A stretch of 64,000 nt of DNA from Streptomyces platensis (lineage in GTDB: Bacteria; Actinomycetota; Actinomycetes; Streptomycetales; Streptomycetaceae): NCBI RefSeq assembly GCF_008704855.1, contig NZ_CP023691.1:3596001-3660000 (forward strand), read 5' to 3'. This document shows, one piece after another, positions 1 through 7,615 of this stretch. The position numbers and the translations under genes were made by a program. Under the pieces are notes generated by a model, which saw only the letters and a list, made by a program, of their open reading frames with translations, had not been told where the DNA came from and did not search any database. Numbering within the stretch: the first letter of the stretch is position 1; each line of letters starts with the position of its first letter.

Positions 1-505
1 GCAGCCGTTCACCGCACTGCCCGAGCGCAACCTCGACAAACGCGAGCTCCAGGCCCTGGTCGACGAGCTGGCCGCGCGCCCGGAGCTGTGGCGCGAGGAG
101 GTCGCCTTCTCCGACACGGAGCGGCACTACGCCTCGCTGCACCGCGACGAGTTCGTGGACGTCTGGCTGCTGTGCTGGACCCGGCAGAACGACACCGGCT
201 GGCACGACCACGACCTCTCCTCGGGGGCGGTGCGCGTCGTCCAGGGTGTCCTGACCGAGTCCAACCCGCGGATCGGCGGCGAGCATCTGGCCACCCCGGT
301 CGGCGCGGGCTCCTCGTTCTGCTTCGGGCCGGACCACATCCACCGCCTCACCGGCGCGACCGACGACGCGGTGTCGGTGCACGCCTACTCGCCCCCGCTG
401 TGGCGCCTGGGCCAGTACGACATCACCGAGGACGGGCTGATGCGGCGGGTGTCGGTCTCGTACGCCGATGAGCTGCGGCCGATGGACGCGGCGGCGGCCG
501 CCTGA
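1..505 (+). CDS. Cysteine dioxygenase, 5' end outside the window
   Basis: This is the C-terminal part of a cupin-fold, non-haem iron enzyme that oxidises L-cysteine to cysteine sulfinate. The reading frame is open from base 2, so the start lies upstream of the window. The iron ligands are visible as the two histidines of WHDHD and the later histidine of GPDHIHRL, in the spacing expected for the bacterial cysteine dioxygenase family. The last residues are an alanine run ending in TGA at 503-505. The nearby cystathionine beta-synthase also handles sulfur amino acids, but the two genes are convergent and about 2.3 kb apart, so no operon is implied. Confidence 0.85.
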   Translation, partial: QPFTALPERNLDKRELQALVDELAARPELWREEVAFSDTERHYASLHRDEFVDVWLLCWTRQNDTGWHDHDLSSGAVRVVQGVLTESNPRIGGEHLATPVGAGSSFCFGPDHIHRLTGATDDAVSVHAYSPPLWRLGQYDITEDGLMRRVSVSYADELRPMDAAAAA

Positions 506-626
506 GCCGACCGCCGCCCCGGCCGTTACCAGCAATTAACCGCGGCAATCGATCCCACCTATTGACCTTCCATTCATCGGCGTCGATCCTGCATGAATCC
601 ATACAGGCACGACCCGAGGCGGACTC

Positions 627-2039
627 ATGGCAGGTGTGGTCGAACAGCGCTCCATCGACGTCGTCCCCGACGACGAACGGCACGGCAGCGCGGTCAGCCA
701 GTTCACCCTCTGGCTGGGCGCCAACCTCCAGATCACCGCCGTCATCACCGGCGCGCTGGCCGTCGTCTTCGGGGCGAACGCCTTCTGGTCGCTGATCGGG
801 CTGCTGCTCGGCAACCTCCTGGGCGGGGCGGTGATGGCCCTGCACTCGGCGCAGGGGCCGCGGCTCGGACTGCCGCAGATGATCACCTCCCGGGCCCAGT
901 TCGGGGTGCGCGGGGCGGTGGTCCCGCTGGCGCTGGTCATCGTGATGTACATCGGCTTCTTCGCCAGCGGCAGCGTCCTGGCCGGGCAGGCGGTCGGCGA
1001 GCTGACCCACCTCGGCGAGACACCGGGGATCGTGCTCTTCGCCGCGGTCACCGCCGTCGCCGCGGCCGTCGGCTACCGCCTCATCCACACCCTCGGCAAG
1101 ATCGCCGGCCTGGTCTGCGCGCTGGCCTTCGTCTACCTCGGCATCCGGCTGGTGCAGCGCGCCGACCTCGGCGCGCTGCTCGCCGACCACCGCTTCGGGC
1201 TGCCGGTCTTCCTGCTCGCCGTCTCGCTCTCGGCCTCCTGGCAGCTGGCGTTCGGCCCGTACGTCGCCGACTACTCGCGCTACCTCCCGCGGCACACCTC
1301 GGCACGCGCCACCTTCTGGTGGACGCTGTCCGGCTCGGTGCTCGGCTCGCAGTGGTCGATGACGTTCGGCGCGCTGGCGGCCGCCGCCGCGCCGGCCGCG
1401 TTCGTGGGCCACGAGGTCACCTACATCGTGGGCCTGGGCGGCGCCGGACTGATCGCCTCGTGCCTCTACTTCGTCATCGCCCTCGGCAAGCTCACCATCA
1501 ACATCCTCAACACCTACGGCGGCTTCATGTCGCTGGTCACCAGCGTCAGCGGCTTCCGCGGCCAGCGCACCCTGTCGCCCCGCGGCCGCTCCGCCTACAT
1601 CGCCGGGATCATGGTGGCCGGCACCGCCGTCGCGCTCCTGGGCAAGGACTCCTTCCTGACGTCCTTCAAGGACTTCCTGCTCTTCCTGCTGACGTTCTTC
1701 ACGCCCTGGTCGGCGATCAACCTCGTCGACTACTACCTGATCTCCAAGGAGCGTTACGACATCCCGGCGCTCAGCGACCCGGCCGGCCGCTACGGCGCCT
1801 GGAACGTCCGGGCCCTGACGGTCTATGTCCTCGGGGTGCTCGCCCAGCTCCCGTTCCTGGCCACGCACTTCTACACCGGCCCGCTGGTGGCACCGCTCGG
1901 CGGCGCCGACATCTCCTGGCTCGTCGGCCTCGCCGTACCGGCCGTCCTGTACTGGCTCGCCGCCCGCCGCGACACCGCGCGCACGATGGCACCCGGCCCG
2001 CTCCAAGAGGAGCCCTCCCCCGCCGGATCGGGGGGTTAA
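627..2039 (+). CDS. NCS1-family purine/cytosine permease
   Basis: A 470-residue polytopic membrane protein of the nucleobase:cation symporter-1 family, which imports cytosine, purines, allantoin or related compounds with H+ or Na+. The N-terminal block around HGSAVSQFTLWLGANLQ and the following GALAVVFG helix are characteristic. About twelve hydrophobic segments follow. The ATG at 627 has a GAGGCGG ribosome binding site at 615-621. The substrate cannot be told from sequence. It stands alone between the dioxygenase and a small membrane protein, with no catabolic genes alongside. Confidence 0.85.
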   Translation: MAGVVEQRSIDVVPDDERHGSAVSQFTLWLGANLQITAVITGALAVVFGANAFWSLIGLLLGNLLGGAVMALHSAQGPRLGLPQMITSRAQFGVRGAVVPLALVIVMYIGFFASGSVLAGQAVGELTHLGETPGIVLFAAVTAVAAAVGYRLIHTLGKIAGLVCALAFVYLGIRLVQRADLGALLADHRFGLPVFLLAVSLSASWQLAFGPYVADYSRYLPRHTSARATFWWTLSGSVLGSQWSMTFGALAAAAAPAAFVGHEVTYIVGLGGAGLIASCLYFVIALGKLTINILNTYGGFMSLVTSVSGFRGQRTLSPRGRSAYIAGIMVAGTAVALLGKDSFLTSFKDFLLFLLTFFTPWSAINLVDYYLISKERYDIPALSDPAGRYGAWNVRALTVYVLGVLAQLPFLATHFYTGPLVAPLGGADISWLVGLAVPAVLYWLAARRDTARTMAPGPLQEEPSPAGSGG

Positions 2040-2080
2040 CCCCAGCGCGCCGCCCGCCCGCGGCCCGTAATCTCGGCAGC

Positions 2081-2494
2081 ATGGCGACACACGACCCCGA
2101 TCTGCGGAAAGAACTCGACGCGACCCTCCAGACGCGCAAGGAGCTGGGCCCGGAGTACGAGTCGGAGCTGCTGGAGTCCTTCCTGGAGAAGCTGGACGCG
2201 AACGTCGACCGGCGGGTGCGGCGGCAACTGGCCGAGCAGCAGATCCAGGTGGCGCGCGGCACCCTGCCGCCCCGCAGCGCGGGCCCCGGCCGGGAGTTCT
2301 GGGAACGGTTCGGGGTCGCCGCCTTCTCGCTGGTGCTGGCCATCCCGCTGTCCACGGTCGCGGCGGTGCACACCGGGCTGCCGGGCCTGCTGGTGACCTG
2401 GGCCGGCATCGTCGGCGTCAACGCGGTGCACGGCGCCGTCCGGTGGCCCGCGCTGCGTGCGCGTACGGACCGTCGCGACGGCGCGCGGAACTGA
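2081..2494 (+). CDS. Small membrane protein with two C-terminal helices
   Basis: A 137-residue protein with a charged, probably helical N-terminal half (about residues 1-75, with many Glu, Leu and Arg), then two hydrophobic segments near residues 80-100 and 103-120, and a basic C-terminus. This is typical of the conserved integral membrane proteins of unknown function in actinomycetes that carry an acidic coiled-coil-like head. The ATG lies 41 bases after the permease stop, so cotranscription is possible. No catalytic motif is visible and the function is unknown. Confidence 0.7.
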   Translation: MATHDPDLRKELDATLQTRKELGPEYESELLESFLEKLDANVDRRVRRQLAEQQIQVARGTLPPRSAGPGREFWERFGVAAFSLVLAIPLSTVAAVHTGLPGLLVTWAGIVGVNAVHGAVRWPALRARTDRRDGARN

Positions 2495-2844
2495 GCCCTG
2501 GGAGGGCGGGCCGGGGAGTGTTGCGGGGACCGCCGCACCCCGGCCGGGGCCGGGGGCGGGACGACGGCGGTCCCCGCAAGGGACGCGCGTCCGGGTCAGG
2601 GCCGGCCGTCGCGTCCGGGCGGCGAGAGTGGAGGTCCGGGAGCCGCTCCGGAGGTCCGTTCGCCGTACATCTTCAATCTGCCCGACGAGTGTTAAGCGCG
2701 TGCTGCGAGCACATGACGCCTGCGTACACCTTGCGGCTGCAGCCCGTTTCCTGACGGCCACTTGACGCCGCGACAGGCGCCCAGGGCCGTCCGCGGCCGG
2801 GCGACCCGGCGCCCGCCACAGGGGACGGCCGCCGGGACCTCCTG
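2495..2844. other. Convergent intergenic gap with terminators
   Basis: This 350-base gap lies between two convergent genes. A strong hairpin occupies 2521-2579 (listed separately). A weaker 8-bp inverted repeat (GGCCGTCC at 2787-2794, GGACGGCC at 2824-2831) lies just downstream of the cystathionine beta-synthase stop and may terminate that transcript. I see no convincing gene in the remainder. Confidence 0.5.
2521..2579. terminator. Hairpin terminator after the small membrane protein
   Basis: The arm at 2521-2535 pairs perfectly over 15 bp with 2565-2579. The 29-base loop itself folds (CCCCGGCCGGGG). It lies 27 bases past the stop at 2494. There is no U tract, as is usual for Streptomyces terminators. 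Confidence 0.65.
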
Positions 2845-4233
2845 CTACTTGCCGGCCTCGCGCGCCAGATAGGCCAGCAGGTCCTGCCGGCTCACCACGC
2901 CCTTCGGCTTGCCCTCGACGAGAACGATCGCGGCGTCCGCCGTCTCCAGCACCGCCATCAGGTCGGCGACCGGCTCGCCCGAGCCGACCTGCGGCAGCGG
3001 CGGGCACATGTGCTTCTCCAGCGGGTCGGTCAGCGAGGCGCGCTGGGTGAACAGCGCGTCCAGCAGCTCGCGCTCGACGACCGAGCCGACGACCTCGGCG
3101 GCCATCACATCGGGGTGTCCGGCGCCCGGCTTGACGATCGGCATCTGCGAGACGCCGTACTCGCGCAGCACCTCGATCGCCTCGCCGACGGTCTCCTCCG
3201 GGTGCATGTGCACCAGCGAGGGCAGCGCGCCCTCCTTGTGCTGGAGCACCTCGCCGACGCGGGCGGCGGCGCCGCCCTCCTCCAGGAAGCCGTAGTCGGC
3301 CATCCACTCATCGTTGAAGATCTTGGAAAGGTAGCCGCGGCCGCTGTCCGGCAGCAGCACGACGACCACATCGTCCGGGCCGAGCTTCGCCGCGACCTCC
3401 AGCGCACCCACGACGGCCATTCCGCAGGAGCCGCCGACCAGCAGGCCCTCCTCCTTGGCCAGCCGCCGGGTCATCTGGAAGGCGTCCTTGTCCGAGACCG
3501 CGACGATCTCGTCCGCGACCGTACGGTCGTAGGCGGTCGGCCAGAAGTCCTCGCCGACACCCTCGATCAGATACGGGCGCCCGGAGCCGCCGCTGTAGAC
3601 CGAGCCCTCCGGGTCGGCGCCGATGACCCTGACCCGGCCCTCGCTGGCGTCCTTCAGATAGCGGCCGGTGCCGCTGATCGTGCCGCCGGTGCCGACACCC
3701 GCCACGAAGTGGGTGATCCGCCCGCCCGTCTGCTCCCACAGCTCGGGACCGGTGGTCTCGTAGTGGGAGCGCGGGTTGTTCGGGTTGCTGTACTGGTCGG
3801 GCTTCCAGGCACCGGGCGTCTCACGGACCAGCCGGTCCGAGACGTTGTAGTACGAGTCCGGGTGCTCGGGGTCCACGGCGGTCGGGCAGACCACCACCTC
3901 GGCACCGTAGGCCCGCAGCACATTGATCTTGTCCGTGGACACCTTGTCCGGGCAGACGAAGATGCACTTGTAGCCCTTTTGCTGGGCGACGATCGCCAGG
4001 CCCACACCGGTGTTGCCGGAGGTGGGCTCGACGATGGTGCCGCCGGGCTTCAGCTCACCCGACTGCTCGGCGGCCTCGATCATCCGCACGGCGATCCGGT
4101 CCTTGACCGACCCGCCGGGGTTGAAGTACTCGACCTTCGCCAGGACGGTGGCCTGGATTCCTCGGGTGACGTTGTTGAGCCGCACGAGCGGGGTGTTGCC
4201 GACAAGCTCAATCATCGAATCGTAAAACTGCAC
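2845..4233 (-). CDS. cbs: Cystathionine beta-synthase, PLP enzyme with CBS pair
   Basis: A 462-residue PLP enzyme condensing serine (or O-acetylserine-type substrates) with homocysteine to cystathionine in reverse transsulfuration. The N-terminal catalytic domain shows GNTPLVRLN, the PLP-lysine motif GGSVKDRIA, the substrate loop TSGNTG and the phosphate-binding GTGGTISGTGRYLK. A C-terminal pair of CBS domains (about residues 335-460) is the usual regulatory module. There is no N-terminal haem domain, as expected for actinobacteria. The GTG start at 4233 gives the N-terminus VQFYDSMIELVGNTPL; longer in-frame starts upstream encode low-complexity sequence. A divergent SGNH hydrolase lies upstream. 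Confidence 0.93.
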   Translation of the reverse strand: MQFYDSMIELVGNTPLVRLNNVTRGIQATVLAKVEYFNPGGSVKDRIAVRMIEAAEQSGELKPGGTIVEPTSGNTGVGLAIVAQQKGYKCIFVCPDKVSTDKINVLRAYGAEVVVCPTAVDPEHPDSYYNVSDRLVRETPGAWKPDQYSNPNNPRSHYETTGPELWEQTGGRITHFVAGVGTGGTISGTGRYLKDASEGRVRVIGADPEGSVYSGGSGRPYLIEGVGEDFWPTAYDRTVADEIVAVSDKDAFQMTRRLAKEEGLLVGGSCGMAVVGALEVAAKLGPDDVVVVLLPDSGRGYLSKIFNDEWMADYGFLEEGGAAARVGEVLQHKEGALPSLVHMHPEETVGEAIEVLREYGVSQMPIVKPGAGHPDVMAAEVVGSVVERELLDALFTQRASLTDPLEKHMCPPLPQVGSGEPVADLMAVLETADAAIVLVEGKPKGVVSRQDLLAYLAREAGK

Positions 4234-4429
4234 GGTGGTCTCCGCGGTCGGGGGCACGCTCTCCTGCGCCGGTGCGGCCAGCCTATTGCCCGGGTCCGTT
4301 AGAGGAAGGACGCGTTGCGTTCCGTGCGGGAACGGGCAACACCCTGTTGTAGGAGTTCTTGCCGTTTCAAGAGCGCGTCCGGCCCTGGGCCGCGGCGCGC
4401 CCGCACTGTACGGGGAGGTGCTTCGGCCC

Positions 4430-5443
4430 ATGCCGATGACGATGTCCAGGGCGAGAGTGGCCCGGCGGATCGCCACCGCTGCCGCGTTCGGCGGCGGCGG
4501 GGTCGGGCTGCTCGGCGTCGCCACCGTCGGGGTGCTGCTGACCGAGGTGCGGCTGGCCCGCCGGACGGTCGGCGGCTCCAGCGACATCCCGCCGTGCGCC
4601 GACGGCCGCTACGGCGCCGCCTTCGGCCACCGCACCGACCGCCCGCCGCTGCGCCTGGGCTTCCTCGGCGACTCCACCGCCGCGGGCCAGGGGGTGCACC
4701 GCGCCTCCCAGACACCCGGCGCCCTGCTCGCCTCCGGTCTGGCCGCGCTCTCCGAGCTGCCGGTCGACTTCCGCAATGTGGCGCTGCCCGGCGCGCAGTC
4801 CGACGACCTGGAGCGCCAGGTGGAGCTGATGCTGGCGGTCGGTACCGAGGTCCCGGACGTCTGCGTCATCATGATCGGCGCCAATGACGTCACCCACCGG
4901 ATGCCGCCCGCACAGTCCGTGCGCCATCTCGCCGAGGCGGTGCGCCGGCTGCGCGCGGCGGGCTGCGAGGTGGTCGTCGGCACCTGCCCTGATCTGGGCA
5001 GCGTCGAGCCGGTCTACCAGCCGCTGCGCTGGGTGGCCCGGCGGCTCTCCCGGCAGCTGGCCGCCGCCCAGACCATCGGGGTGATCGAGAGCGGCGGCCG
5101 TACGGTCTCCCTCGGCGATCTGCTCGGCCCCGAGTTCGAGGCGCGGCCGCGGGAGCTGTTCGGGCCGGACAACTACCACCCGTCGGCCGAGGGCTACGCC
5201 ACCGCCGCGATGGCCGTGCTGCCGACGCTGTGCGCCTCGCTGGGGCTGTGGCCGGAGGAGGAGCGCCCGGAGCCCGCCCGGGGCGAGGGCCTGCTGCCGG
5301 TCGAGCAGGCGGCCGCCGAGGCGGCTTCCGAGGGCGGCACGGAGGTCACCGCCTCCCGCGCCCCCTGGGCGCTGCTCAAGCACCGCAGGCGCCGTCAGCT
5401 GCCCACGGCGGAGAGGACCGGACCGTCGTCCGTCACCCCGTGA
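4430..5443 (+). CDS. SGNH/GDSL-type hydrolase with N-terminal membrane anchor
   Basis: A 337-residue probable lipase/esterase of the SGNH fold. Block I is GDSTAAGQG (Ser nucleophile), block III GANDVT (oxyanion Asn), and block V DNYHPS gives the catalytic Asp/His. An N-terminal hydrophobic helix (about residues 15-38) suggests membrane anchoring or export. The C-terminal 60 residues are Glu/Ala-rich and basic with no obvious domain. The ATG at 4430 follows GGGGAGG at 4412-4418. An in-frame GTG at 4418 overlaps that ribosome binding site and is less likely. The substrate is unknown. Confidence 0.85.
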   Translation: MPMTMSRARVARRIATAAAFGGGGVGLLGVATVGVLLTEVRLARRTVGGSSDIPPCADGRYGAAFGHRTDRPPLRLGFLGDSTAAGQGVHRASQTPGALLASGLAALSELPVDFRNVALPGAQSDDLERQVELMLAVGTEVPDVCVIMIGANDVTHRMPPAQSVRHLAEAVRRLRAAGCEVVVGTCPDLGSVEPVYQPLRWVARRLSRQLAAAQTIGVIESGGRTVSLGDLLGPEFEARPRELFGPDNYHPSAEGYATAAMAVLPTLCASLGLWPEEERPEPARGEGLLPVEQAAAEAASEGGTEVTASRAPWALLKHRRRRQLPTAERTGPSSVTP

Positions 5444-5483
5444 GCGAGCGGGCGCCGGAGCGGCGGTGAGCGGGGCGCGGGGG

Positions 5484-5528
5484 AACGGGGCGGGGCCGTA
5501 CGGGAATACCCGGCGGCCCCGCCCCGTT
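5484..5528. terminator. Terminator after SGNH hydrolase
   Basis: A perfect 15-bp stem (5484-5498 with 5514-5528) followed by TTTCC. It lies 40 bases past the hydrolase stop and just before the thiolase operator. Confidence 0.75.
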
Positions 5529-5532
5529 TCCA

Positions 5533-5546
5533 TAAGCGCCCGCTTA
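5533..5546. promoter_or_regulatory. TetR-like palindromic operator TAAGCGCCCGCTTA
   Basis: A perfect inverted repeat (TAAGCG and CGCTTA with a 2-bp centre) about 100 bases upstream of the thiolase start. The size and symmetry are typical of TetR-family operators controlling fatty-acid and acyl-CoA genes in actinobacteria. No TetR gene is adjacent; the only one in the window is at 62314. Confidence 0.5.
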
Positions 5547-5648
5547 GAAAAGAGGCCCGCATCACAGCACGCACCCCGTGACCTCAGCAGTACGTGCAGG
5601 TAACTTCCCTCACAGTCCGCCCATTTCCCGCGCACCTGGAGCCGTGTG

Positions 5649-6869
5649 ATGCCCGAAGCCGTGATCGTCTCAGCCGCCCGCTCCCCGATCGGCCGCGCCT
5701 TCAAGGGCTCACTGAAGGACCTGCGGCCGGACGACCTGACCGCGAAGATCATCGAGACCGCGCTCGCCAAGGTCCCCGAGCTGGACCCCAGGGACATCGA
5801 CGACCTGATGCTCGGCTGTGGCCTTCCCGGCGGCGAGCAGGGCCACAACCTCGGCCGCATCGTGGCCGTCCAGATGGGGATGGACCACCTCCCGGGGTGC
5901 ACCATCACCCGTTACTGTTCCTCCTCGCTCCAGACGACCCGCATGGCGCTGCACGCCATCAAGGCCGGTGAGGGCGATGTCTTCATCTCGGCCGGTGTCG
6001 AGACCGTCTCGCGCAGCATCAAGGGCAGCTCCGACGGCCTGCCGGACACCCACAACCCGCTCTTCGCCGACGCCGAGGCCCGTACCGCGGCCCGCGCCGA
6101 GCAGGAGGGCGCCGACTGGCACGACCCGCGCGAGGACGGCCTGATCCCGGACGCCTACATCGCGATGGGCCAGACCGCGGAGAACCTCGCCCGCCTCAAG
6201 GGCATCACCCGCCAGGACATGGACGAGTTCGGCGTCCGGTCCCAGAACCTCGCCGAGAAGGCGATCAACGACGGCTTCTGGGAGCGGGAGATCACCCCGG
6301 TGACGCTGCCGGACGGCACAGTCGTCTCCAAGGACGACGGCCCGCGCGCGGGCGTCACCGTCGAGGGCGTCTCCGGCCTCAAGCCGGTCTTCCGCCCCGA
6401 CGGCCTGGTGACCGCCGGCAACTGCTGCCCGCTGAACGACGGCGCCGCGGCGCTGGTGATCATGTCCGACACCAAGGCGCGCGAGCTGGGCCTGACCCCG
6501 CTGGCCCGGATCGTCTCCACCGGCGTCTCCGGCCTCTCCCCCGAGATCATGGGCTACGGCCCGGTCGAGGCCAGCAAGCAGGCGCTGCGCCGGGCCGGTC
6601 TCTCGGTCTCCGACATCGACCTGGTCGAGATCAACGAGGCGTTCGCCGCCCAGGTCATCCCGTCCTACCGGGACTTGGGCATCGACCTGGACCGGCTGAA
6701 CGTCAACGGCGGCGCGATCGCCGTCGGCCACCCCTTCGGCATGACCGGCGCCCGCATCACCACCACCCTGATCAACTCCCTCCAGTGGCACGACAAGCAG
6801 TTCGGCCTGGAGACGATGTGCGTGGGCGGCGGCCAGGGCATGGCGATGGTCATCGAGCGGCTGAGCTGA
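5649..6869 (+). CDS. Acetyl-CoA C-acyltransferase (thiolase)
   Basis: A 406-residue thiolase that either cleaves 3-ketoacyl-CoA in beta-oxidation or condenses two acetyl-CoA. The nucleophilic cysteine is in ITRYCSSSLQT (about residue 91; the family more often has CSSGLQ), followed by the GHPFGMTGAR histidine loop and the C-terminal CVGGGQGMAM cysteine. The length is normal. The ATG at 5649 has GGAG at 5638-5641; a GTG immediately before it would be too close to that site. No partner hydratase/dehydrogenase is adjacent. The final codons lie inside a 17-bp direct repeat (6854-6870). Confidence 0.92.
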   Translation: MPEAVIVSAARSPIGRAFKGSLKDLRPDDLTAKIIETALAKVPELDPRDIDDLMLGCGLPGGEQGHNLGRIVAVQMGMDHLPGCTITRYCSSSLQTTRMALHAIKAGEGDVFISAGVETVSRSIKGSSDGLPDTHNPLFADAEARTAARAEQEGADWHDPREDGLIPDAYIAMGQTAENLARLKGITRQDMDEFGVRSQNLAEKAINDGFWEREITPVTLPDGTVVSKDDGPRAGVTVEGVSGLKPVFRPDGLVTAGNCCPLNDGAAALVIMSDTKARELGLTPLARIVSTGVSGLSPEIMGYGPVEASKQALRRAGLSVSDIDLVEINEAFAAQVIPSYRDLGIDLDRLNVNGGAIAVGHPFGMTGARITTTLINSLQWHDKQFGLETMCVGGGQGMAMVIERLS

Positions 6870-6974
6870 GTCGTAGCGAAGGGTGGAGGCCGGGTGCGAG
6901 GAACGAGCGCCCGGCATCCGCCCGCAGCGGAGGCGAAGCTCAGCGCGACCACAGGCACGAGCGGCTGAGCTGAG
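6854..6974. repeat. 17-bp direct repeats at the thiolase stop codon
   Basis: CGAGCGGCTGAGCTGAG occurs at 6854-6870, where it encodes the last thiolase codons and stop, and again perfectly at 6958-6974, 104 bases downstream. The DNA between contains TAGCGAAG and GGCGAAGC motifs resembling those in the repeat cluster at 7420-7615. It looks like a duplication or small insertion scar. Confidence 0.6.
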
Positions 6975-7328
6975 CCTCAGCGGACGGTGGCGGCCGGCTC
7001 CCGGCTGCCACCGCGACGGCACTCCACGGGTGTGCGCGGGAAAACGGACCAACTTCCGCCCCGCGCACACCCTTCGCGCTCGTATGGACACGGGCGGCGA
7101 CACGGCGTGACCTGCGCCACTCGTTAACGAGATCGCGACCCAATCTCCCCCAGGATTGTGACCAACGCCCCGGGGGAGCAGCGTTCTTGCAGGTCAGCAG
7201 GGGGGCACTGGCCCATACAGCGCCCTGACTCCCCTCCATTTCGGGACATAGGGCACGAGGTGCGGTCGCCGACCACCGGCAGGCTGATGTAGGAAGTCGG
7301 AGAACAATCTGCTAACGGGAGTACGCCG
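6870..7328. other. Repeat-rich intergenic gap
   Basis: The 459 bases between the thiolase and the mini-ORF chain hold the second copy of the 17-bp repeat, an imperfect hairpin near 6981-7010, a perfect 13-bp hairpin at 7028-7072, and an AT-richer stretch (about 7120-7320) likely to contain the promoter for the downstream genes. No convincing protein gene is seen. Confidence 0.5.
7028..7072. terminator. Hairpin downstream of thiolase
   Basis: GGGTGTGCGCGGG at 7028-7040 pairs perfectly with 7060-7072 (13 bp, 19-base loop). It is a plausible thiolase terminator, although it lies 160 bases past the stop. Confidence 0.55.
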
Positions 7329-7466
7329 GTGACCGAGCCACTACCAGGCGTGATCCCGAGCGAGCGCATCAAGGGGGTCGCCCGGCCGGACGGCCGGGGG
7401 AAGTCCGGGTACCGATGCGCGGCCCCTGGGAACAGGGCCGCCGAGCGAAGTGGGGAGGACGCATGA
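7329..7466 (+). CDS. Possible 45-aa leader ORF, first of an ATGA chain
   Basis: GTG at 7329 is preceded by a good ribosome binding site (ACGGGAG, 7315-7321) and opens a 45-codon frame beginning VTEPLPGVIPSERIKG. The stop TGA (7464-7466) overlaps the ATG of the next small frame (ATGA at 7463-7466). The second half lies within the repeat block and has no recognisable domain. It could be an original short gene invaded by the repeat, or simply a translated leader. Confidence 0.35.
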   Translation: MTEPLPGVIPSERIKGVARPDGRGKSGYRCAAPGNRAAERSGEDA

Positions 7467-7615
7467 GCGAGCGCCCCGAGCGGGTCGAGAGGTGCGCGTC
7501 TCGCCCATGCGGCACCGAACAGAGAGGTTTCGGCGTGAGCGAGCCCAGCGAGCAAACCAACGAAGGGGGCGCGCCCCGCGGATGCGGGGCCGAGCGAAGC
7601 GAGGTTTCGGCATGA
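7420..7615 (+). repeat. Repeat cluster carrying SD-like motifs and ATGA/GTGA start-stop overlaps
   Basis: Two units each consist of a hairpin (7420-7440, 7573-7590) followed by GAGCGAAG (7443-7450, 7592-7599), a GAGG or GGAGG Shine-Dalgarno-like motif, and ATGA. GAGGTTTCGGC followed by ATGA or GTGA occurs at 7524-7538 and 7601-7615. Together they link three reading frames by stop-start overlap. Confidence 0.6.
7463..7615 (+). CDS. Possible 50-aa ORF made of repeat sequence
   Basis: This frame starts at the ATGA overlap with the previous one and ends at a second ATGA overlap (7612-7615) with the 321-residue gene. The product ends CGAERSEVSA, which is entirely the translation of the GAGCGAAG repeat. 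An internal GTG (7535) sits in a copy of the same GAGGTTTCGGC-start motif. I read it as a translationally coupled repeat cassette rather than a functional protein. Confidence 0.3.
   Translation: MSERPERVERCASRPCGTEQRGFGVSEPSEQTNEGGAPRGCGAERSEVSA

Noticed and set aside
423..2090. Long antisense open frame opposite the permease
   Set aside because: It mirrors the GC-rich codon structure of a clear NCS1 permease, has Gly/Arg/Glu-rich low-complexity product and no ribosome binding site or recognisable family.
3010..4302. Long + strand frame opposite cystathionine beta-synthase
   Set aside because: Antisense shadow of a well-supported PLP enzyme; the product has no family motifs.
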